DNA from: Aequorivita sp. UBA3180
GTDB taxonomy: Bacteria > Bacteroidota > Bacteroidia > Flavobacteriales > Flavobacteriaceae
Assembly (NCBI GenBank): GCA_002364215.1
Contig: DEXQ01000008.1
Span: 365,706 to 429,705, forward strand
Direction: 5' to 3'
DNA length: 64,000 bases
In this document: positions 8,223-17,678 of the stretch, piece by piece
Position numbering within the stretch: position 1 is the first letter of the stretch
Layout of the letters: every line of letters starts with the position of its first letter
Translations under genes and position numbers: made by a program
Notes under the pieces: model-generated
Seen by the model: the letters and a program-made list of their open reading frames with translations, nothing else
Told to the model about the DNA's origin: nothing
The model's database searches: none

Positions 8223-8627
8223 TCATGCAAAATCGTATTCCAAAAGCTGTATGTTGCTTTTCAAGCGTTCCTTTACTATATCCATCATCCGTTTGTTCAG
8301 TGCTGAGGAATTTTTAATATAAATCTCAAATTCTTCAAGTGTAAATTGACCAATGATAATACCTTTCAATGAATTTCGGAATTTCATATCCTTATGGATG
8401 GCGTTTTCTATATAGTCCAGTCTCTTTTCGATAGTAAGATCGTAAAAAACGTTTTTATGCTTTGCCACATAATTCCTGAAAACTGCCAATAAAAGTTCAT
8501 TTTGAAGCTTTGCCACAGGACGCAGCGTCTTGTTTTGAAAAAATTCGTCGGCAGACATGTTAGCGTTGATTTTAGCAGAGGAAATTTCGGGGCGCATACG
8601 GAGCAGTAAACTATCTCGTGTTTCCAT
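8223..8627 (-). CDS. Conserved hypothetical protein
   Basis: A soluble 134-residue protein that I do not recognise. It appears all-alpha, with charged amphipathic stretches (KLQNELLLAVFRNYVAKHK, then LTIEKRLDYIENAIHKDMKF), no signal peptide and no catalytic motif. ATG at 8627 is the only plausible start. It is transcribed away from the NAD(P)HX repair gene and converges on the DUF2461 gene. A competing frame (8408-8659, same strand) is cysteine-rich and less protein-like, so it was not chosen. Confidence 0.7.
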   Translation of the reverse strand: METRDSLLLRMRPEISSAKINANMSADEFFQNKTLRPVAKLQNELLLAVFRNYVAKHKNVFYDLTIEKRLDYIENAIHKDMKFRNSLKGIIIGQFTLEEFEIYIKNSSALNKRMMDIVKERLKSNIQLLEYDFA

Positions 8628-8721
8628 ATATGGTTTTTTCTAAAATTAGAAATAATCAAAGGCTTTTTGGTAGGAAGTGCAATTAGTTATAAACGTTCTT
8701 TTCAACAATGCGAAGGAATGT

Positions 8722-8729
8722 TATCTTTG
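8722..8729 (+). promoter_or_regulatory. Putative -7 box for the NAD(P)HX repair gene
   Basis: TATCTTTG matches TAnnTTTG exactly, 61 bases before the ATG at 8791. No clear TTG box is present at the proper distance. Confidence 0.35.
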
Positions 8730-8790
8730 GAATTGACCGCAATAAAAGTGGCGGTTAAAAATTTCCTGAATCAACAAAACGATTATACAG

Positions 8791-10335
8791 ATGAAAATAT
8801 TTTCAGCAGAACAATTATACGATGCAGATAAAATCACGGTTGAAAAACAACAGATTACTTCAGAAGCGTTGATGGAGCGCGCCGGTACGCAGATTTTTAA
8901 TTGGTTGCACCAACGCTTAAATGGAGCGCCCGTGCCCATTCGCATATTCTGCGGTATTGGCAATAATGGTGGAGATGGGCTGGTAGTGGGGCGGATGCTT
9001 ATTGAGCACGGCTACAATGTAATTGTATATGTAGTAAACTGCAGCGACAAGCGTTCCAAAAACTTTTTAATCAATTATGACAAAATAAAAAACGTAACTA
9101 AAAAATGGCCCCTATTGATGAAGGGCGAAAGTGATTTTCCTGAAATAAATCCAGAAGATATTATTGTGGACGCCATTTTTGGAATCGGCTTAAACCGTTG
9201 TCCGGGCGGATGGGTGAAGAAATTAATCCAGTATTTGAATGAAAGCAAGGCTTTTAAACTTGCTATTGATATACCCAGTGGGTTGTATTCCAATTCACCG
9301 TTGGAAGATACCGAGGCTGTATTGAAAGCCAACCATACCTTGACTTTCCAAACCCCAAAGCTTTCCTTTTTTTTACCGGAAACGGCTCCCTTTGTTTCAA
9401 ATTTTGATGTTTTGGAAATAGGTTTGGATATTGAATTTCTACAAACAACCGAACCTATAGGGCAACTGATTTCAAAACTGGAAGCACAGCGTTTTTACAA
9501 ACCCCGAGAAAAATTTGACCACAAAGGTACCTATGGCCATGCCCTAATAGTTTCGGGAAGCTACGGAAAGATTGGAGCGGCGGTGCTCTCAACTACTTCA
9601 GCTTTTAGAATTGGTGCTGGTATGGTAACTGCATATGTACCTAAATGTGGTTACGCTATTATACAGACCACGATTCCCGAGGCCATGGTAATTACCGATA
9701 AAGAAGAGGATTATTTAAGTGATATTTCTTTTGATTTTGAACCTTCAGCAATTGGAATAGGCATGGGCATCGGGAAAAATGAATCAACTGTAGCTGCTTT
9801 AAAAAAAATATTGCAGAATAAGGGTATTCCTTTCGTTATTGATGCTGACGCATTGAATATTCTTTCGAAAAATAAAGCTTTGTTAAAACTTCTTCCGAAG
9901 AATTCAGTATTAACACCACATCCTGGGGAATTAAAACGACTAATTGGCGAATGGAAAAATGATTTTGAAAAACTTGAAAAAACAAAGAAATTTTCAGAAA
10001 AATATGAAGTTGTAATAATAATAAAAGGCGCTTATACAATCACGGTTTATGGAGATAATCTATATATAAATACCACTGGCAATCCCGGAATGGGAACCGC
10101 TGGCAGTGGCGATGCATTGAGCGGTGTGATTACGGGATTGCTTTCACAGGGTTATGATGCTTTGCTCGCTTCCGTATTTGGGGTATATCTTCACGGTCGT
10201 GCGGGTGATATTGCTGCGGGCCAATTGGGATATGAAGCAGTTATGGCTGGTGATGTTATCGATAATCTTTCGGAAGCTTATCTGGATTTGTTTGCTCGGG
10301 AAGAACAGCTTTCTGAAGAGCCTACTGAACAATAA
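8791..10335 (+). CDS. nnr: Bifunctional NAD(P)H-hydrate epimerase / ADP-dependent NAD(P)H-hydrate dehydratase
   Basis: Cytoplasmic metabolite-repair enzyme of 514 residues that restores NAD(P)H from its hydrated forms. The N-terminal YjeF_N epimerase domain (about 1-215) shows FCGIGNNGGDGLVVGRML and the metal/substrate Asp region VDAIFGIGLNR, followed by DIPSGL. The C-terminal ribokinase-like dehydratase (about 230-505) shows HKGTYGHALIVSGSYGKIGA, DADALN, LTPHPGELKRL and the nucleotide-binding NPGMGTAGSGDALSGVI. Both halves are full length, the same fusion as E. coli Nnr. It has its own promoter and converges on the TlpA-like gene. Confidence 0.95.
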   Translation: MKIFSAEQLYDADKITVEKQQITSEALMERAGTQIFNWLHQRLNGAPVPIRIFCGIGNNGGDGLVVGRMLIEHGYNVIVYVVNCSDKRSKNFLINYDKIKNVTKKWPLLMKGESDFPEINPEDIIVDAIFGIGLNRCPGGWVKKLIQYLNESKAFKLAIDIPSGLYSNSPLEDTEAVLKANHTLTFQTPKLSFFLPETAPFVSNFDVLEIGLDIEFLQTTEPIGQLISKLEAQRFYKPREKFDHKGTYGHALIVSGSYGKIGAAVLSTTSAFRIGAGMVTAYVPKCGYAIIQTTIPEAMVITDKEEDYLSDISFDFEPSAIGIGMGIGKNESTVAALKKILQNKGIPFVIDADALNILSKNKALLKLLPKNSVLTPHPGELKRLIGEWKNDFEKLEKTKKFSEKYEVVIIIKGAYTITVYGDNLYINTTGNPGMGTAGSGDALSGVITGLLSQGYDALLASVFGVYLHGRAGDIAAGQLGYEAVMAGDVIDNLSEAYLDLFAREEQLSEEPTEQ

Positions 10336-10337
10336 AA

Positions 10338-10384
10338 GCCACGAATACACGAATATTTTTTTATATAATCCGTGAATTCATGGC
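10338..10384. repeat. Imperfect palindromic intergenic repeat (GCCACGAATACACG type)
   Basis: GCCACGAATACACG (10338-10351) is mirrored by CGTGAATTCATGGC (10371-10384): 12 of 14 pairs match around a 19-base AT-rich loop. It fills the gap between convergent genes, where it could also act as a bidirectional terminator. The form is that of dispersed palindromic elements; copy number elsewhere in the genome cannot be seen here. Confidence 0.6.
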
Positions 10385-10405
10385 CTAAAATTTACTAGAT
10401 AAAAT

Positions 10406-11773
10406 TTACATCAGTCCATCAATTAGTTTTCTCAATTCTGGGTCAGATGGTCGGGGGGCATCGGCTGATACGATATTACCCTGTGGATCGATTAAAATAA
10501 ACCTCGGGATTCCTAATATTGCATAATCCTTTACAAATTTGGAGTTCCAGTTATTATCTGCCATAAGTTGAATGCCGCCCAATTCTTTATCAGAAACCAT
10601 TGCTTTCCACTTATCGTAATCTTTTGGTTCGTCGATAGAAATACTCACAAATTCAATATTCTTGTTATGGTATTCTTTTTCAACTTCCTTCAAGGAAGGA
10701 ATTTCTCGAAGGCAGGGGCCGCACCAAGTTGCCCAAACATCAATATAAACATACTTTCCCTTTAGATTCTCTAATGAGGTATAACCACCTTTGTGATTTT
10801 CAAAATTAAAAGTAGGCGAGGGGTTCCCCTTTGTTATAGTTTTAAGTTTGTTGTAACGCTCAGTAAGCGCAATTAAATTCTCAGAACCTGGATTACTGTT
10901 TTTGTAAATATTGAAAACCTCTTCTAAACTTTCATTTGGCTTAAGTCCGAACTGTAGATAAGAACTCATAATTCGGTCTTTGGCATAACCATCTGGAAGG
11001 TTTTCATCCACTTTTTTTAAATAAAGAATAGCTTGATCAACATTGCCATTTTCAGCGGCTTCCCCAGCTGCCAATCTGTTAAAATGAGCATCGAGCAAGC
11101 TCTGGTAGGCCACTGAATGACGATATGCAAGGGTGTCTGTATAGTTTACATTTTTCAATTCATCGTAAAAACTCTCAGAAACTTTAAAATCTGTTTTACC
11201 GTTGTAATAACGATGTGCCTCTTGGTAATTCTCCAACATTATGGCCCGTGCGTATTTATCTTCCACGGAAAGTTTTTCTTTGAAATCTTCATTAGTTATA
11301 CTATTGGCGGTGTAGAGACTATCAAAGCTTTTCTGATTCTTGTCCAATTGCTCAAAGAAGTCAGCTTCATCCATTGAAAAAACTTCCTTATAGTCTAGAT
11401 TTTGCTCGTTCCAAAGATATTTTGCAGCTAAAAAGTTATTGATGTTGCCCAAATCGCCAGTATATTTTAGGGTTTCATCAAATTCATTAGCGTTCAGTGT
11501 TACTGAAAGTGTTTTCCCTTTTTCCAAATAAATTCCGGTACGTTCACGGCCAACATACATTTCATAAAAACCGTCCGTTTTTATATGAAGTGTATCTAAA
11601 AAGGACCCGTTTTCACCTATCTGTGTTCTTTGTTCAAAATCGTTACCGCGCACAAATACGGTTTCTGCAGTATTATTTTCAACAGTACCGCTAAGTATGG
11701 AATATTGTGGTTTTTCTTCCTGCTCACAGGCAATCGCTATAAGTACCAAAAGGAATAAGCTTAGTTTTTTCAT
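10406..11773 (-). CDS. TlpA-type thioredoxin-fold lipoprotein
   Basis: A 455-residue periplasmic or outer-membrane-anchored disulfide oxidoreductase. Residues 1-16 are a lipoprotein signal with lipobox LIAIAC, so Cys16 is lipidated. An N-terminal beta-rich domain (about 25-110) resembles the DUF4369 region common in Bacteroidota TlpA proteins; a helical linker follows. The thioredoxin/AhpC-TSA domain (about 315-455) has the active site WATWCGPCLREIPSL. Family role: reducing disulfides of exported proteins or cytochromes. It is monocistronic, converging on the NAD(P)HX repair gene. Electron donor and substrate are not evident from the neighbourhood. Confidence 0.9.
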   Translation of the reverse strand: MKKLSLFLLVLIAIACEQEEKPQYSILSGTVENNTAETVFVRGNDFEQRTQIGENGSFLDTLHIKTDGFYEMYVGRERTGIYLEKGKTLSVTLNANEFDETLKYTGDLGNINNFLAAKYLWNEQNLDYKEVFSMDEADFFEQLDKNQKSFDSLYTANSITNEDFKEKLSVEDKYARAIMLENYQEAHRYYNGKTDFKVSESFYDELKNVNYTDTLAYRHSVAYQSLLDAHFNRLAAGEAAENGNVDQAILYLKKVDENLPDGYAKDRIMSSYLQFGLKPNESLEEVFNIYKNSNPGSENLIALTERYNKLKTITKGNPSPTFNFENHKGGYTSLENLKGKYVYIDVWATWCGPCLREIPSLKEVEKEYHNKNIEFVSISIDEPKDYDKWKAMVSDKELGGIQLMADNNWNSKFVKDYAILGIPRFILIDPQGNIVSADAPRPSDPELRKLIDGLM

Positions 11774-11927
11774 TTACTATATTTTAAAATTTCACCGTAA
11801 AATTACATATTGATTATACATTTCTTATAAAATTGAACATTTAATTTTTAAAACCATTTAATCAGCATACAGCAATTTTCAGTCGGCTTTTGAAACGAAG
11901 AAAAGTGGCAGGGCAATTAAAAAACAG

Positions 11928-11935
11928 TATTTTTG
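11928..11935 (+). promoter_or_regulatory. Putative -7 box for hutH
   Basis: TATTTTTG, an exact match to TAnnTTTG, 20 bases before the hutH ATG. No clear TTG box at 17-23 bases upstream. Confidence 0.4.
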
Positions 11936-11954
11936 CCGAAAGAATACCTTCCCG

Positions 11955-13463
11955 ATGAAAACACATTATATTAGTTCAGAAATCCTCGATCTGTCCACAA
12001 TCAAGGATATTGTTGAAAATCATACCAACCTTGCCCTTTCCGAAGAAGCCCAACTGAATATAAAAAAATCCAGAGAATATCTTATCAATAAAATGAAAGA
12101 CAACCAAACTCCGGTTTATGGTATAAACACGGGTTTCGGTTCTTTGTGCAATGTGAAGATTTCTTCAGAAAATCTTTCAAAACTGCAGGAAAATTTGGTG
12201 ATGTCCCACGCCTGCGGCACTGGGGAATTTGTGCCAAAACCAATTATAAAATTGATGCTTTTGCTAAAAATACAATCATTAAGTTATGGTTACAGTGGAG
12301 TTCAGATTGAAACCGTACAACGATTGATTGATTTTTTCAATAATGATATATTGCCTGTAATTTACTCGCAGGGAAGTTTGGGTGCCTCTGGCGATTTGGC
12401 GCCCTTGGCCCACCTTTCATTGCCCCTGTTGGGCAAGGGCGAAGTATATTACGGCGGCGAGCGTATGCAAGCTGATAAAGTGCTGAATAAATTCAATTGG
12501 GAACCCATAACCCTACAGGCAAAAGAGGGGTTGGCTTTGCTAAATGGAACTCAATTTATGAGCGCCTATGGCGTGTATTGTCTTTTAAAAAGTTACAAAC
12601 TATGCTATTTGGCAGATTTAATAGGCTCCGTATCCATTGATGCCTTTGATTGTAATATGAGTCCTTTTAATGCTTTGGTGCATCTGGTGCGTCCACACCG
12701 AGGACAGGTAAAAACTGCCGAGCAAATATTAGAGTTTTTGGAAGGTAGCGAACTGGGACTTTCTGAGAAGAAAAATGTGCAGGATCCCTATTCTTTCCGG
12801 TGTATTCCACAAGTTCATGGAGCAACAAAAGATACTATACATTTTGTTCACAAAACCTTTAAGACTGAAATTAATTCGGTAACCGACAATCCGAATATTT
12901 TCGTGAAAGAAGACGTTATTATTTCTGGTGGAAATTTTCACGGACAACCATTGGCGCTAGCTTTGGATTATTTGGCAATCGCAATGGCAGAATTGGGTAA
13001 TATTTCAGAAAGAAGAACCTATCAATTGGTTTCTGGGCTTCGGGAATTACCGGCATTTTTAGTGAACAATCCCGGTTTAAACAGTGGCTTTATGATTCCG
13101 CAATATACTGCCGCCAGTATTGTGAGTCAGAACAAACAATTGGCCACGCCAGCTTCCGTAGACTCTATAGTATCATCAAATGGACAGGAAGACCACGTGA
13201 GCATGGGAGCCAATGGCGCTACCAAATGTTTGCGCATTATTGAAAACCTAGAAACTATTCTTTCCATTGAATTAATGAATGCCTCACAGGCATTAAAATT
13301 TAGGGAGCCGAAGAAATCTTCACCTTTTATAGAATCATTTTTAAAACCATATAGGTCTATTGTTCCATTTATTGAAGACGATAGGCTGCTTGCCGATGAT
13401 ATTCACGCAAGTGTAGCATATATACAGTCAATGGATGTGGATGCGGAAATACTTTTTGGATAA
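11955..13463 (+). CDS. hutH: Histidine ammonia-lyase
   Basis: Deaminates L-histidine to urocanate, the first step of histidine breakdown. Length (502 residues) is normal. The cofactor-forming Ala-Ser-Gly triad is at 144-146 within GSLGASGDLAPLAH; other family signatures include YGINTGFGSL (about 55) and SSNGQEDHVSMG (about 410). No other hut gene (hutU, hutI, hutG) is in the window, so it stands alone here. The following gene begins 40 bases downstream but is a secreted protein and functionally unrelated. The family also contains phenylalanine and tyrosine lyases; the overall sequence points to histidine, but substrate selectivity was not checked residue by residue. Confidence 0.93.
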   Translation: MKTHYISSEILDLSTIKDIVENHTNLALSEEAQLNIKKSREYLINKMKDNQTPVYGINTGFGSLCNVKISSENLSKLQENLVMSHACGTGEFVPKPIIKLMLLLKIQSLSYGYSGVQIETVQRLIDFFNNDILPVIYSQGSLGASGDLAPLAHLSLPLLGKGEVYYGGERMQADKVLNKFNWEPITLQAKEGLALLNGTQFMSAYGVYCLLKSYKLCYLADLIGSVSIDAFDCNMSPFNALVHLVRPHRGQVKTAEQILEFLEGSELGLSEKKNVQDPYSFRCIPQVHGATKDTIHFVHKTFKTEINSVTDNPNIFVKEDVIISGGNFHGQPLALALDYLAIAMAELGNISERRTYQLVSGLRELPAFLVNNPGLNSGFMIPQYTAASIVSQNKQLATPASVDSIVSSNGQEDHVSMGANGATKCLRIIENLETILSIELMNASQALKFREPKKSSPFIESFLKPYRSIVPFIEDDRLLADDIHASVAYIQSMDVDAEILFG

Positions 13464-13502
13464 AAGCGGTATCTTAGTCATTTGAACCAAATATGGTATG
13501 TT

Positions 13503-14393
13503 ATGAAATCTTTCCTAGTGATAGTTTTACTTTTTTTAAGTTGTCAACCAATAATTTTTGCACAAGACTATAAGCCCATTTTAGATTACCGAAACGAATG
13601 GCATTTCACTACTTGTAACTTTGGTTGTTATACCGATAAATATTACACTGATGGAGATACCTTGGTTGATGGAAAGATGTATAAAATACTTGAAGGATAC
13701 CATTTTATATCCAGAACTTTTTTGTTACGGGAAGATGTTTCAGAAAGAAAATTATACTTTTTGAGAATACGCCCCAGTGGTGGCCTTGAGGAATATTTAT
13801 TATACGATTTTACTCTTGAAGTGGGGGATACAATAAAAATGCAAAACCCAATAACGCCATTCCCTCAAGACGGAGGTTTTTTTAGGTTAGATTCTATTGT
13901 GCCAAGACCCTTGGTTGATGGCCTAGATTACGATTATCTCTACTTTTCACCAACACCTTCAAACCCTATAAGTACAGAGAATGCGGTTTGGGTGGAAGGA
14001 GCAGGCTCACTTTCACTGATTAATGCTCCGGGAGGATATCCTAATCTTAACGGCGTGGGTGCTTTGAGTTGCTATTTTAAAAACACTGAGGTTTTTTATG
14101 CAAATTTAGATTCTATTGACGATTGTGTACCAGTTTATATGAATGTCAAGGAGAATTCGCTGGAGGAGGTGATTGTTTCAAAATCCACTAATAGCGGTGT
14201 TTATTTGTTGAACAATACAATGAGCGTGAAAGATGCTAATGTGTATGATTTAAGAGGTAAGAAATTGATAACCCTTCAAAATAGCTTTAATAAAACGATG
14301 GCTATTGATCTATCTGGCTATAGCCCAGGAATGTATATTATAGTTATACATGGAATAGTGGATACAAAAAGAACTTTCAAGGTAATTAAATAA
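13503..14393 (+). CDS. Secreted protein with type IX secretion (type A) sorting domain
   Basis: A 296-residue exported protein. Signal peptide MKSFLVIVLLFLSCQPIIFA, then a mature start at QDYKP. The body (about 25-220) has no domain I can name; it contains a cysteine cluster FTTCNFGCYTDKYYTDGDTL and is typical of Flavobacteriaceae proteins of unknown function. The last 65 residues form a sorting domain: NVYDLRGKKLITLQNS, then a SGYSPGMYIIVI strand and a FKVIK end. The frame is open to a TTG at 13482, but ATG at 13503 gives the clean signal peptide. It may sit on the cell surface or be released by the T9SS. Confidence 0.85.
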   Translation: MKSFLVIVLLFLSCQPIIFAQDYKPILDYRNEWHFTTCNFGCYTDKYYTDGDTLVDGKMYKILEGYHFISRTFLLREDVSERKLYFLRIRPSGGLEEYLLYDFTLEVGDTIKMQNPITPFPQDGGFFRLDSIVPRPLVDGLDYDYLYFSPTPSNPISTENAVWVEGAGSLSLINAPGGYPNLNGVGALSCYFKNTEVFYANLDSIDDCVPVYMNVKENSLEEVIVSKSTNSGVYLLNNTMSVKDANVYDLRGKKLITLQNSFNKTMAIDLSGYSPGMYIIVIHGIVDTKRTFKVIK

Positions 14394-14405
14394 GAGCATA
14401 GGCCA

Positions 14406-14783
14406 CTAAAAATTTTTATTCTCAATAAACTGATTGACCCAATTTTTGGCATCATCAAGATTCGAAAAGATTTCTAATGGTTTTTTAAGAAAAAGCTTTT
14501 CAATCTCAGCATTCTTTATTTTATGTTCCTCATTTGAAACTATTGCAAAAGCGACTAGATTTTCAATTTGTGAAGTTTTCAAATAAACCATTGGGTCTAC
14601 TGCATAGCTGTTTTTACGGTAAGTAATATATGCAAATGGTCTATTGTGAAAATAAGTATGGGCAATTTCAACAAGATGATCATTGTATTCAGGTTTAACC
14701 GTGGTGCCTTCTTTCATTATGGCAATAACGAAATTTTTGAAGACATTAATTTCACCAAACTCATAAAATAATGCTTTAATCAT
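14406..14783 (-). CDS. Hypothetical protein, possibly STAS/SpoIIAA-like
   Basis: A 125-residue soluble protein. The alternating pattern (FKNFVIAIMKEGTTV, HTYFHNRPFAYITYRKNSYAVDP, LVAFAIVSNEEHKIKNAEIE, then FSNLDDAKNWVNQF) resembles the STAS/SEC14-like proteins of Flavobacteriaceae, in which a beta-alpha unit ends in a conserved D-A-xx-W. This is inference from pattern, not a firm match. It starts just downstream of the clpC terminator, so it is likely its own unit, and converges on the T9SS cargo gene with a 12-base gap. Confidence 0.7.
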   Translation of the reverse strand: MIKALFYEFGEINVFKNFVIAIMKEGTTVKPEYNDHLVEIAHTYFHNRPFAYITYRKNSYAVDPMVYLKTSQIENLVAFAIVSNEEHKIKNAEIEKLFLKKPLEIFSNLDDAKNWVNQFIENKNF

Positions 14784-14796
14784 AAATAAAAATATT

Positions 14797-14825
14797 ACTC
14801 CCTAAAATACAAAATTTTAGGGAGT
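14797..14825 (-). terminator. Rho-independent terminator of clpC
   Basis: A 12-bp perfect stem ACTCCCTAAAAT / ATTTTAGGGAGT with a 5-base loop. Read on the minus strand it is followed by the T-rich tract AATATTTTTATTT. It lies 45-73 bases after the clpC stop. Confidence 0.65.
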
Positions 14826-14869
14826 CATTATTGTATTGAAAATCTGTTGTTCTTAGATAGGGAAAAAAC

Positions 14870-17422
14870 CTAAGATTCCGTTGGTTTCTTTTGCTTCTTG
14901 ATTTTTATGGTCAGTTCATTGGACTTTTCGTCAAGATCCATAGTTATTGTATCACCTTCCTGCAGGTTGCTTTTTATGATCTCTTCTGCTAGGGCATCTT
15001 CAATATATTTCTGAATGGCCCTGTTTAGTGGTCGTGCACCGTATTGTTTGTCAAAACCTTTATCGGCAATAAAATCCTTCGCTTTTTCTGTTAGCTTTAA
15101 TTCATACCCTATATCTGAAATGCGGGCATATAGTTTATTCAATTCAATATCAATAATTTTATGGATATCTTCTCTTTCCAAGGCATTGAATACCATAACA
15201 TCATCAATACGATTCAAAAACTCTGGTGCGAAAGTTTTCTTTAAGGCATTTTCAATAACACTTTTTGTGTGCGATTCCTCCTGGCTCTTTTTTGCAGCGG
15301 TACCAAAACCAACACCTTGACCGAAGTCTTTTATTTGACGGGCTCCAATGTTGGAAGTCATAATGATAATAGTATTTCTAAAATCAATTTTTCTTCCAAG
15401 GCTGTCTGTTAAATAACCATCATCCAAAACTTGAAGCAACATATTAAACACATCTGGATGCGCTTTTTCAATTTCATCCAAAAGAACAACTGCATAAGGT
15501 TTTCTTCTAATTTTCTCGGTAAGTTGTCCACCTTCTTCATAACCCACATACCCTGGAGGAGCTCCCACTAAGCGGGAAATAGCGAATTTTTCCATATACT
15601 CGCTCATATCAATGCGAATCAACGCATTCTCAGAGTCAAACAACTCACGGGCCAATACTTTTGCTAATTGTGTTTTACCAACACCCGTTTGTCCTAAAAA
15701 AATAAAGGATCCTATAGGTTTGTTTGGATCTTTCAATCCGGCACGGTTTCTTTGAATTGCTTTCACCACTTTAGCAACTGCTTCGTCCTGACCAATTACT
15801 TTTCCTTTAATTCGGTCGGGGAGTGCAGCGAGTTTTGTGGTTTCGGTCTGTGCAATTCTGTTTACGGGAACACCGGTCATCATGGAAACTACTTCCGCCA
15901 CATTTTCCTCATCAACAGTTTCCTTGTGAAGTTTTGAATCGGCTTCCCATTTTTCTTGTTCTACAGCAAGCTCTTTTTCAAGATTCTTTTCGTCATCCCG
16001 AAGTTTTGCCGCTTCTTCATATTTCTGCTTTTTAACGACGGTATTTTTCAGTTCGCGGACTTCCTCCAATTGTTTTTCAATTTTCAGAATTTTATCTGGA
16101 ACATGGATGTTTGTAATGTGCACACGAGAACCAGCTTCATCCATAGCGTCAATAGCCTTGTCTGGAAGAAAACGCTCAGTCATATATCTATTTGTAAGTT
16201 TCACGCAAGACTCAATGGCTTCATCTGTATAGATTACATTGTGGTGGGCTTCGTACTTATCTTTTATATTTTTAAGGATCTCGATGGTTTCTTCAACGGT
16301 TGTGGGTTCCACCAATACTTTTTGAAAACGTCTTTCCAGGGCGCCATCTTTTTCAATATATTGACGGTATTCATCGAGGGTAGTGGCACCGATGCATTGA
16401 ATTTCACCTCTTGCTAATGCGGGTTTAAACATGTTTGAAGCATCCAATGAGCCCGTGGCACCACCGGCACCAACAATGGTATGGATTTCATCAATAAAAA
16501 GAATTATATCGTCATTCTTTTCAAGCTCATTCATAACAGCTTTCATGCGTTCCTCAAACTGGCCACGATACTTGGTGCCAGCCACTAGGCTTGCCAAATC
16601 TAGGGTTACCACTCTTTTATCATAAAGAATACGTGAAACTTTACGTTGAATTATTCGTAATGCCAAACCTTCCGCAATTGCTGATTTTCCTACACCAGGC
16701 TCACCGATTAGCAACGGATTGTTTTTCTTTCTTCTACTTAAAATTTGGGAAACGCGTTGTATTTCGCTTTCACGGCCTACAACGGGATCTAGCTTTCCTT
16801 CTTCGGCCATAGCCGTCAAATCTCTTCCAAAATTATCCAAAACAGGCGTTTTGGATTTTTTATTGGTCTTTGCAGTAGTTCCCGCAAACAAGTTTTCCTT
16901 GTTGGCATCCTCAGCCGAGGTATCGTCATCATTCGGAAATGATTCGGCACTCGGGGTGTCTATATAATCGTCGTCGTTTGTAATCATAAGTTTAAATTGA
17001 TCTTTAACCACATCATAATCTACTTTCATCTTATTCAACAGCTTGGTAGTGGGGTCGTTTTCATTCCTGAGAATGCACAATAATAAGTGCGCAGTATTAA
17101 TGGAATTACTTTGAAAAAGTTTTGCTTCCAAAAATGTAGTTTTCAGGGCCCTTTCCGCTTGACGGGTTAAGTGTAGGTTCTTTTTATCGTTTGTATTTGT
17201 AGTAACGCCAGGATTGGCTGGACTTAAAATTTCCACTTTTCTTCTTAAATGGTTTAAGTCAATAGCCAATGCATTGAGAATAGTTACCGCTTTGCCATTG
17301 CCGTCTCTTAAAAGACCGAGCATTAAGTGCTCGGTACCAATAAAATCGTGGCCTAGGCGAAGGGCTTCTTCTTTGCTATAGGCAATTACATCTTTTACTC
17401 TTGGGGAAAAATTATCATCCAT
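14870..17422 (-). CDS. clpC: ClpC-type AAA+ ATPase of the Clp protease
   Basis: An 850-residue unfoldase that feeds proteins to ClpP. Domain order: two Clp_N repeats (about 1-145), a linker rich in Asp/Glu/Asn (150-190), AAA1 with Walker A GEPGVGKS (240-247), a middle region with a UVR-like coiled coil (KYEEAAKLRDDEKNLEKEL), AAA2 with GQTGVGKT and sensor residues, and a C-terminal D2-small domain. The VGF tripeptide of the ClpP-docking loop is visible in GQGVGFGTAAKK, so this is a ClpP partner rather than ClpB. ATG at 17422 gives the standard MDDNFSPRVKDVI start. It is transcribed divergently from gyrA across a 256-base gap. Confidence 0.97.
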   Translation of the reverse strand: MDDNFSPRVKDVIAYSKEEALRLGHDFIGTEHLMLGLLRDGNGKAVTILNALAIDLNHLRRKVEILSPANPGVTTNTNDKKNLHLTRQAERALKTTFLEAKLFQSNSINTAHLLLCILRNENDPTTKLLNKMKVDYDVVKDQFKLMITNDDDYIDTPSAESFPNDDDTSAEDANKENLFAGTTAKTNKKSKTPVLDNFGRDLTAMAEEGKLDPVVGRESEIQRVSQILSRRKKNNPLLIGEPGVGKSAIAEGLALRIIQRKVSRILYDKRVVTLDLASLVAGTKYRGQFEERMKAVMNELEKNDDIILFIDEIHTIVGAGGATGSLDASNMFKPALARGEIQCIGATTLDEYRQYIEKDGALERRFQKVLVEPTTVEETIEILKNIKDKYEAHHNVIYTDEAIESCVKLTNRYMTERFLPDKAIDAMDEAGSRVHITNIHVPDKILKIEKQLEEVRELKNTVVKKQKYEEAAKLRDDEKNLEKELAVEQEKWEADSKLHKETVDEENVAEVVSMMTGVPVNRIAQTETTKLAALPDRIKGKVIGQDEAVAKVVKAIQRNRAGLKDPNKPIGSFIFLGQTGVGKTQLAKVLARELFDSENALIRIDMSEYMEKFAISRLVGAPPGYVGYEEGGQLTEKIRRKPYAVVLLDEIEKAHPDVFNMLLQVLDDGYLTDSLGRKIDFRNTIIIMTSNIGARQIKDFGQGVGFGTAAKKSQEESHTKSVIENALKKTFAPEFLNRIDDVMVFNALEREDIHKIIDIELNKLYARISDIGYELKLTEKAKDFIADKGFDKQYGARPLNRAIQKYIEDALAEEIIKSNLQEGDTITMDLDEKSNELTIKIKKQKKPTES

Positions 17423-17678
17423 ATTTAAAATCCTCTCTTCTTAATAAGTACTAAATTAACCAAAATAGGACAAAAACTGTTCCTCTTTGATATCATTTTA
17501 GTAAAAGGACAAAATATATGGTGGAATTCAAAGAATATTCGTTGATACTTATTAACGATTTTACCCCCCAAATTTGTTAATAAATTCGTGAATAACAGAA
17601 AGCAAAAACCCCTGTTAAACCTACGAAAAAGTGTATCTTGCTCCATTAGTTCAACAACGATAATAAAACATATTTTTT
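17423..17678. other. Divergent clpC/gyrA control region
   Basis: A 256-base AT-rich gap holding the promoters of two divergent genes. The best gyrA box is TATCTTG at 17634-17640 (imperfect), 39 bases before the ATG. No exact promoter or CtsR-like operator is evident for clpC. No small gene is convincing; the open frame at 17425-17646 has no protein-like features. Confidence 0.4.

Noticed and set aside
13441..14393. A hut operon linking hutH to the next gene
   Set aside because: The next gene encodes a secreted T9SS cargo protein unrelated to histidine catabolism; closeness alone is not evidence.
15956..16417. 153-residue plus-strand frame inside clpC
   Set aside because: A shadow of the clpC coding sequence; Phe-rich composition reflects antisense of Glu/Lys codons.
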